The notes beneath the pieces are model-generated. The model worked only from the letters and a program-made list of their open reading frames with translations. It ran no database searches and had not been told where the DNA came from. A stretch of DNA of 18,268 nucleotides. Source: an uncultured Prevotellaceae bacterium. Its GTDB lineage: Bacteria > Bacteroidota > Bacteroidia > Bacteroidales > Bacteroidaceae. The DNA lies in assembly GCA_947306845.1 (NCBI GenBank), contig CAMZHP010000025.1:1-18268 (forward strand), written 5' to 3'. Shown one piece after another: positions 14,467-18,268 of the stretch. How positions within the stretch are numbered: position 1 is the stretch's first letter; each line of letters opens with the position of its first letter. Position numbers and translations under genes: made by a program.

Positions 14467-15381
14467 AAAAACAGTCCAAATGTTGTGACCGCCTACCGCC
14501 GCTACCTGAAATTGCAGCGCAATTTCTCCCCCAACACGGTGGATGCTTATCTGCGCGACCTGCAGAAGCTGCTCAGCTACCTGGAGGGAGCCGGCATCCA
14601 ACCGGCAGAGGCCACGCTTGACGACCTGCGCCACTTCGCCGCCGGACTCCATGACATCGGCATCGGGCCGCGCTCGCAATGCCGCATCCTCAGCGGCGTG
14701 AGGTCGTTCTACCGCTTCATGTTCCTCGACGGGAGGATGGAGAAGGACCCCACCGAACTGCTGGAGTCACCCCAACTGGGCGACCACCTGCCCGAGGTGC
14801 TCACCACCGAGGAGGTGGACCGGATGGAGGCTGCCATCGACCTGACGAAATGGGAGGGGCACCGCAACCGTGCCATCATCGAGGTGCTCTTCAGCTGCGG
14901 ACTGAGAGTCACCGAACTGGTCACGCTGCGGCTCTCGTCGCTGTATCTCGACGAGGGATATGTGCGCGTGATGGGAAAGGGCAGCAAGGAGCGGCTGGTG
15001 CCCATCTCTCAAAAAGCCATCACGGAACTGGGATGGTGGTTTGACGACCGCTGCCACATGGACATCAAGTCGGGAGAGGAGGATTATGTGTTTCTCAACC
15101 GGCGCGGTGCCCATCTCACGCGCACCATGATTCTGATCATGATCAAGCAGACGGCTCTCGAAGCGGGCATTGAGAAGACGGTGAGCCCTCACACGCTGCG
15201 CCACTCCTTCGCCACGGCTCTCCTCGAAGGGGGCGCCGACCTGCGTGCCATCCAGGCGATGCTGGGACATGAGAGCATCGGCACCACAGAGATCTACACC
15301 CATATCGACATGACCACCCTCCGCCAGCAAATCCTTGGGCATCACCCGAGAAACATTAAAAAATTGAAAATTGAAAAATGA
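14452..15381 (+). CDS. xerD: Site-specific tyrosine recombinase XerD
   Basis: XerD acts with a partner at dif to resolve chromosome dimers. The 309-residue protein has the N-terminal SAM-like core-binding domain (YLKLQRNFSPNTVDAYLRDL) and a catalytic domain with all six residues: Arg152 (GLRVTEL), Lys176 (GKGSKERLVP), His247 and Arg250 (HTLRHSFA), His273 (LGHES) and Tyr282 (EIYTHID). These positions are each three or four higher than in E. coli XerD. The start at 14452 follows from the -7 box at 14402; the in-frame ATG at 14407 is too early. After HHPRN, where the family normally stops, come eight residues (IKKLKIEK), mostly encoded by a heptamer repeat array. The choice of XerD over XerC rests on overall look and gene context. 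Confidence 0.93.
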   Translation: MQSDKKNSPNVVTAYRRYLKLQRNFSPNTVDAYLRDLQKLLSYLEGAGIQPAEATLDDLRHFAAGLHDIGIGPRSQCRILSGVRSFYRFMFLDGRMEKDPTELLESPQLGDHLPEVLTTEEVDRMEAAIDLTKWEGHRNRAIIEVLFSCGLRVTELVTLRLSSLYLDEGYVRVMGKGSKERLVPISQKAITELGWWFDDRCHMDIKSGEEDYVFLNRRGAHLTRTMILIMIKQTALEAGIEKTVSPHTLRHSFATALLEGGADLRAIQAMLGHESIGTTEIYTHIDMTTLRQQILGHHPRNIKKLKIEK

Positions 15382-15394
15382 AGATTGAAAATTA
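15360..15394. repeat. Heptamer array, consensus AAAATTG, running out of xerD
   Basis: Five units follow each other without gaps: AAAATTG, AAAATTG, AAAAATG, AAGATTG and AAAATTA. The third unit carries the start of the xerD stop codon (15379-15381). The same heptamer ends the flippase gene at 984-1030. A 48-base core (15395-15442) separates it from the octamer array downstream. Confidence 0.8.
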
Positions 15395-15430
15395 AGGCTG
15401 CACCTCAGCAATTCAAGCAACTCCTGAAAG

Positions 15431-15478
15431 TAAGAGTAATGTCTAAACTCCCAAACTCCTAAACTCCTAAACTCCCAA
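15431..15478. repeat. Second copy of the octamer element (CTAAACTC units)
   Basis: The sequence repeats the left arm and inner flank of the inverted repeat at 3244-3365, in opposite orientation: AAGAGTAAT, then GT, then CTAAACTC, CCAAACTC, CTAAACTC, CTAAACTC and CCCAA. It differs from the other copy mainly in the second octamer (CCAAACTC instead of CTAATCTC). TGCACCTC, found in the core of the first element, also occurs just upstream (15400-15407). The array ends eight bases before the next start codon. Confidence 0.8.
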
Positions 15479-15485
15479 TATAATC

Positions 15486-15956
15486 ATGAGAAAAGAACTG
15501 GAAGAACGTGTGAACCGCGCCGTAGAGAATTTCATGCAGGGATATGGCTGCTGCCAGAGTGTGGTGGCCGCTTTCGCCGACATTTACGACCTTGACGAGA
15601 CCATGGCCAAGCGCATCGCCGCCGGATTTGGCGGTGGTGTGGGCAGGATGCGGATGATGTGTGGCGCGGTATCGGGCATCGTGATGCTGGTAGGCCTCGA
15701 CTGCGGCCAGACCGAGGGCAGCGACCGCATGGGCAAGTCGGCGTGCTACAAAGTGGTGCAGGAACTGTTGGCCAAGTCAAAGGCCGACAACGGCTCGCTC
15801 ATCTGCGCCGAACTCCTCGGGCTGAAAGGTCCCGTGCCTGTGGGGCAGTATGTAGCCTCTGAGCGCACGGCGGAATACTACAAGGAACGTCCCTGCGCTG
15901 CCAAAGTGGAGAGCGCAGCCAAGATATTCGCACAGTATCTGGAGGATAAGATATAA
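15486..15956 (+). CDS. C_GCAxxG_C_C-family cysteine protein
   Basis: The 156-residue cytosolic protein matches the C_GCAxxG_C_C family, named after its conserved cysteine pattern and thought to bind a metal or redox group. Seen here are GYGCCQSVVAAF (Cys22, Cys23), GFGGGVGRMRMMCGAVSG (Cys59 in the signature), Cys73, Cys87, ICAELLGL (Cys107) and ERPCAAKV (Cys137), seven cysteines in all. Helices dominate and there is no signal peptide. The function of the family is not established. It is convergent with the acetyltransferase gene, nine bases away. No promoter match was found upstream, where the repeat array at 15431-15478 fills the leader. Confidence 0.88.
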   Translation: MRKELEERVNRAVENFMQGYGCCQSVVAAFADIYDLDETMAKRIAAGFGGGVGRMRMMCGAVSGIVMLVGLDCGQTEGSDRMGKSACYKVVQELLAKSKADNGSLICAELLGLKGPVPVGQYVASERTAEYYKERPCAAKVESAAKIFAQYLEDKI

Positions 15957-15965
15957 AGGTAGTCT

Positions 15966-16478
15966 TCATCGCAAGAATGGCTTCCCATCCACCCTCTGAT
16001 ACGCCAGGCGCTCGTCGCCTGAGGCGAGGAGGATGATGCCGCAGTAGGTGAAGCCGTGCTTTTTGATGTTGTGCTGCATGACATGGTTGTCGCGGTGGGT
16101 GTCGATGCGGATGTTGGAGTCTTGAGAAAAAGCATAGCCGATGATGTCGCTGAATACATGATGGACATCCGGATAGCTGGCGATGCGATGCACCACATGA
16201 TAGGGCAGCTGGTCATCGAGCCACTCCCCTTCGTAAATCCTGCCATAAGTAGGTTCCGGAGAAGCGAGCAGGGCAAAATAGGCGACCACCCTACCCTCCT
16301 CCACCATGACGTAGCCGCCACCTCTTTCCATGTCGGAAGAGATGACCGCCTCGGAAGGGTAGCCATCCCCCCACTGGTGCGCATTGCCCGTGGCGCGCAT
16401 GATCTGCTTGGCGGCCTGCATGACCTCCATGATACCGGCCATGTCCGAAGGGACGGCTCTCCTTATCGTTCTGCTCAT
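15966..16478 (-). CDS. GNAT-family N-acetyltransferase
   Basis: The 170-residue protein has the Gcn5-related fold: an N-terminal strand and helix (TIRRAVPSDMAGIMEVMQAAK), central strands (GYVMVEEGRVVAYFALL) and the family's typical ending, where NIRIDTHRDNHVMQHNIKKH precedes the strand GFTYCGIILL. This type acts on a small amine or peptide using acetyl-CoA; the substrate cannot be told. The ATG at 16478 is chosen since the 19 residues upstream in frame (from 16535) do not look like part of the domain. The acetyl-CoA loop (R/QxxGxG/A) is not obvious. The 113 bases up to tRNA-Arg hold no clear promoter. Confidence 0.85.
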   Translation of the reverse strand: MSRTIRRAVPSDMAGIMEVMQAAKQIMRATGNAHQWGDGYPSEAVISSDMERGGGYVMVEEGRVVAYFALLASPEPTYGRIYEGEWLDDQLPYHVVHRIASYPDVHHVFSDIIGYAFSQDSNIRIDTHRDNHVMQHNIKKHGFTYCGIILLASGDERLAYQRVDGKPFLR

Positions 16479-16575
16479 ATCTGCTTTCTTTAAACGACCA
16501 TCACACCACACCCGACAGCATCCAGGTGAAGGCATTATATGAATTCATCATCAGGGGAAAAACAAGTACAAGTGG

Positions 16576-16608
16576 TGCAATTGTTGTGCAAATGTTGTTC
16601 AAAAATGG
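16576..16608. repeat. Short array with period 11
   Basis: TGCAATTGTTG and TGCAAATGTTG follow each other directly, differing at one position, and a third weak unit (TTCAAAAATGG) follows. It lies between the acetyltransferase gene and tRNA-Arg. It is the only array seen with this period and may be chance. Confidence 0.4.
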
Positions 16609-16648
16609 CGAAAAATTTTCGTAACCAACTGAAAATCAGCACATTTTG

Positions 16649-16720
16649 TAGTTCCACCGGGAATCGAACCCGGATCTAATCTTTAGGAGAGACTTATTCT
16701 ATCCATTGAACTATGGAACC
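16649..16720 (-). tRNA. tRNA-Arg, anticodon CCU
   Basis: The reverse strand folds as a full 72-base tRNA. Acceptor GGTTCCA pairs with TGGAACT (one G-U at the first pair), D stem GTTC with GAAT, anticodon stem AGTCT with AGATT around the loop CTCCTAA, and T stem CCGGG with CCCGG around TTCGATT. The anticodon is CCT (CCU), which reads AGG arginine codons. The discriminator is A and CCA is not encoded, as is usual in many Bacteroidetes tRNA genes. Confidence 0.95.
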
Positions 16721-16730
16721 AACGTGGCTG

Positions 16731-16761
16731 CAAAGGTAATGAAAACTATCCTAAAAGCAAA
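16731..16761 (-). promoter_or_regulatory. Promoter of tRNA-Arg
   Basis: Read on the minus strand, TTTG (16761-16758) and TACCTTTG (16738-16731) are separated by 19 bases, the optimal Bacteroidetes spacing. Transcription would start a few bases before the mature tRNA 5' end at 16720. The downstream word CAAAGGTAATGAAAAC (plus strand) is identical to that in the rhaM promoter. Confidence 0.8.
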
Positions 16762-16791
16762 ACTTTTGCTGGCAAAAACTTCGTGTTTTGT

Positions 16792-16822
16792 TTTGCGTTG
16801 CGCTCTCTTATTCGTACCTTTG
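16792..16822 (+). promoter_or_regulatory. Promoter of upp
   Basis: TTTG at 16792-16795 and TACCTTTG at 16815-16822, again 19 bases apart. The transcription start would be near 16829, leaving about 23 bases to the ATG at 16852. This decides the upp start: the in-frame ATG at 16783 lies upstream of the promoter and cannot be used from it. Confidence 0.8.
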
Positions 16823-16851
16823 GCACCAGAAAACCTTACATTGTAATCAGT

Positions 16852-17511
16852 ATGGAAATCATCAATCTGAGCAACAACAACTCCATCATCAACCAATACA
16901 TGGCTGAGATACGCGACAAGGACTATCAGAAGAACCGGCTGCTCTTCCGCAACAACATCATGCGCATCGGCGAGATGATGGCTTACGAGATCTCAAAGAC
17001 CCTCAACTACGAGATGCGCGACGTGGCCACTCCGCTGGGCATCGCACGTGTCAGTGTGCCCACCGACAAGATCGTGCTGGCCACCATCTTCCGCGCCGGA
17101 CTCCCGTTCCACACGGGATTCCTCAACGTGTTCGACCATGCGGGAAACGCCTTCGTCAGTGCTTACCGCGAGTATGTCGATGAGGAGCACCACAAGGTGG
17201 GCATCCACGTGGAGTATCTCGCCACACCGAGCATCGATGAGAAAAACCTCATCATCGCCGACCCCATGCTGGCCACGGGCGGGAGCATGGAACTGGGCTA
17301 TCAGGCCTTTTTGTCAAAGGGCACGCCGAAGCGCATCCATGTGTGCTGCGTCATCGCCACCCCCGAGGGCATCGACCATATCCGCAACACCATGCCCGAT
17401 AACAAGACCACCATCTGGTGCGCCGCCATCGACCCGGGCATGAACGAGCACAAATACATCGTGCCGGGATTCGGTGATGCCGGTGACCTCTGCTTCGGCG
17501 ACAAAGTGTGA
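16852..17511 (+). CDS. upp: Uracil phosphoribosyltransferase
   Basis: Upp salvages uracil, making UMP from uracil and PRPP in the cytosol. The 219-residue product shows LATIFRAGLPFHTGFLNVF, the PRPP-binding ADPMLATGGSM, and the uracil-binding ending PGFGDAGDLCFGDKV. The start is fixed by the promoter at 16792-16822. It is divergent from tRNA-Arg and convergent with rhaM, with 14 bases between the stop codons. The protein resembles the Bacteroidetes branch of the family, with a longer middle section (YREYVDEEHHKVGIHVEYLA) than E. coli Upp (208 residues). No PyrR attenuator is seen in the short leader. Confidence 0.95.
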   Translation: MEIINLSNNNSIINQYMAEIRDKDYQKNRLLFRNNIMRIGEMMAYEISKTLNYEMRDVATPLGIARVSVPTDKIVLATIFRAGLPFHTGFLNVFDHAGNAFVSAYREYVDEEHHKVGIHVEYLATPSIDEKNLIIADPMLATGGSMELGYQAFLSKGTPKRIHVCCVIATPEGIDHIRNTMPDNKTTIWCAAIDPGMNEHKYIVPGFGDAGDLCFGDKV

Positions 17512-17533
17512 TTGACTGATATCGGTCAGTCGA
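17512..17533. terminator. Possible shared hairpin at the upp/rhaM convergent ends
   Basis: GACTGA (17514-17519) pairs with TCAGTC (17526-17531) around a six-base loop, and TT/GA extends the stem by a wobble and an A-T pair. It covers the rhaM stop codon. No T-run follows in either direction, so termination here is uncertain. Confidence 0.35.
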
Positions 17534-17843
17534 GGTGGAACACTTCCTTGATGGGGATTGTCACGGGTGAGTTGTCGGGATTCACCTCCATGATGTCTGC
17601 CATCATGTCCCACCATTTCTGCGTGATGGGGTCCACATCGGTGGTGTCCTGACTGTTGGTGTCGCTGGCACACTCCTGATAGCCAAAAAGGATGTTGGTG
17701 TCCTTGTCCCAGTAGATGCTGTAGTTGCACACGCCGGCATCCTTGATCATTTTCACCAGTTCGGGCCAGATGGCGGCATGTCGCCGGGCATATTCTTCCT
17801 CACACCCGGGCTTGAGGAACATTTTGAATGCAAATCGGTTCAT
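17526..17843 (-). CDS. rhaM: L-rhamnose mutarotase
   Basis: RhaM interconverts the alpha and beta anomers of L-rhamnose. The 105-residue protein matches the E. coli enzyme in length and key residues: Tyr18 and His22 in EEEYARRHAAIWPEL, NYSIYWDKDTNILFGY, the tandem Trp in QKWWDMMADIM, and NPDNSPVTIPIKEVFHLD. The ATG at 17843 follows from the promoter at 17871-17901; the frame remains open to 17942, but that part encodes intergenic repeat DNA. No other rhamnose gene is nearby, so it may serve a related sugar or a pathway encoded elsewhere. Confidence 0.93.
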   Translation of the reverse strand: MNRFAFKMFLKPGCEEEYARRHAAIWPELVKMIKDAGVCNYSIYWDKDTNILFGYQECASDTNSQDTTDVDPITQKWWDMMADIMEVNPDNSPVTIPIKEVFHLD

Positions 17844-17870
17844 AAGCAGTGCTGTTGGTTTTCCAAGTGC

Positions 17871-17901
17871 CAAAGGTAATGAAAACCAACAGCAACGCAA
17901 A
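17871..17901 (-). promoter_or_regulatory. Promoter of rhaM
   Basis: On the minus strand TTTG (17901-17898) is followed after 19 bases by TACCTTTG (17878-17871), the third copy of this promoter in 1.2 kb. The expected start is near 17864, about 20 bases before the rhaM ATG. Confidence 0.8.
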
Positions 17902-17907
17902 AAAATC

Positions 17908-17948
17908 GCACGAATATTTTCAACACAAAGACACAAAGGCACAGAGAA
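17908..17948. repeat. 41-bp direct repeat, copy 1
   Basis: This 41-base stretch, GCACGAATATT through CACAGAGAA, is identical to 18063-18103. Its second half is itself made of octamers (ACAAAGAC, ACAAAGGC, ACAGAGAA). It begins directly upstream of the rhaM promoter. Positions 17949-18043 between the copies hold AT-rich DNA with another CACGAAT-like word, and no gene. Confidence 0.85.
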
Positions 17949-18043
17949 TAAAATTAATGAACCATTACATGGAAATTCGCGTTCCTTTTTTCACATATAA
18001 TGACCACGAATAGAACAGGAATTATTCATGAATTTTTTTCAAC

Positions 18044-18103
18044 CACGAAACGGCACGAAAGGGCACGAATATTTTCAACACAAAGACACAAAGGCACAGA
18101 GAA
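18044..18103. repeat. 41-bp direct repeat, copy 2, preceded by a decamer array
   Basis: Three decamers, CACGAAACGG, CACGAAAGGG and CACGAATATT (18044-18073), lead into the second copy of the 41-base repeat (18063-18103) with its three octamers at 18080-18103. Confidence 0.8.
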
Positions 18104-18268
18104 ATAAATAATTCAAGTTCCGCAATTGAAAGTTACTACAACTCAATTCATTTGATGATTTTTCATCCTTTTTGAGAAACGCTTGCGTTTTTTTCATTTT
18201 TTCATCAACGCTAAAAATGTTTTTATATTTTTTTCTACCTTTTTTATTTCCTCTGAGCAACAGGGCAC
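18104..18268. other. AT-rich intergenic end with two small hairpins
   Basis: Gene-free as far as visible. GATGA (18154-18158) pairs with TCATC (18163-18167) and AAACGC (18177-18182) with GCGTTT (18185-18190), the latter running into seven T. They look like weak terminator-type hairpins, but no gene ends just upstream on the plus strand. A gene may begin or end beyond the window. Confidence 0.4.

Noticed and set aside
16783..16851. Longer start for Upp
   Set aside because: The promoter boxes at 16792-16822 lie inside this stretch, and the added residues are not part of the family.
17844..17942. N-terminal extension of RhaM from an upstream ATG
   Set aside because: It would start upstream of the rhaM promoter and translate the 41-bp intergenic repeat; the true family start is at 17843.
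18075..18260. 61-codon open frame on the minus strand
   Set aside because: It ends in the 41-bp repeat, is low-complexity Lys-rich, and matches no family I know; other copies of the repeat would give the same tail by chance.

Overview
The window looks like a chromosomal segment of a Bacteroidales bacterium, most likely a member of the Prevotella group. The reasons are the promoter type (TTTG at -33 and TAnnTTTG at -7, found in several places), the absence of clear Shine-Dalgarno sequences, the gene families (S46 dipeptidyl-peptidase, DUF6242 lipoprotein, DUF6089 barrel, tandem OmpH/Skp genes after bamA), and intergenic arrays of short imperfect repeats. I cannot assign a species. Almost all of the DNA is coding, and most genes are housekeeping or envelope genes. 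I see no phage, insertion sequence, CRISPR array or defence island.

Layout. Positions 1-998 hold the 3' two thirds of a polysaccharide flippase gene. Positions 1111-3228 encode a secreted S46 dipeptidyl-peptidase with a DPP7-type Gly at the specificity position. Positions 3229-3631 are gene-free: a perfect 36-bp inverted repeat, a decaying repeat array, a strong promoter and a structured leader. Positions 3632-11692 are one long plus-strand envelope cluster: DUF6242 lipoprotein with Asp-box motifs, DUF6089 barrel, uppS, bamA, three divergent OmpH/Skp genes and murI. These link the lipid carrier (UppS), D-glutamate for the wall (MurI) and assembly of outer-membrane proteins (BamA, Skp-like chaperones). 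Positions 14386-11689 are a minus-strand operon aroQ - O-methyltransferase - rbfA - lolC/E-type permease, divergent from xerD (14452-15381). Positions 15486-18268 hold a C_GCAxxG_C_C protein, a GNAT acetyltransferase, tRNA-Arg(CCU), upp, rhaM and a repeat-rich, AT-rich end.

The part least explained by known gene families is the intergenic DNA. It carries imperfect arrays with periods of 7, 8, 10 or 11 bases. At two or three places these form an arrangement of array, 40-50 base core and a different array, with core words shared between distant copies. The arrays also run into coding sequence, giving the last residues and stop codon of both the flippase and XerD. Two related GC-rich hairpins flank the OmpH genes. 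I consider these repeats, the Tyr-rich segment in BamA and the DUF6242/DUF6089 pair beside bamA the best candidates for follow-up. I did not find a clear new enzymatic or defence system.
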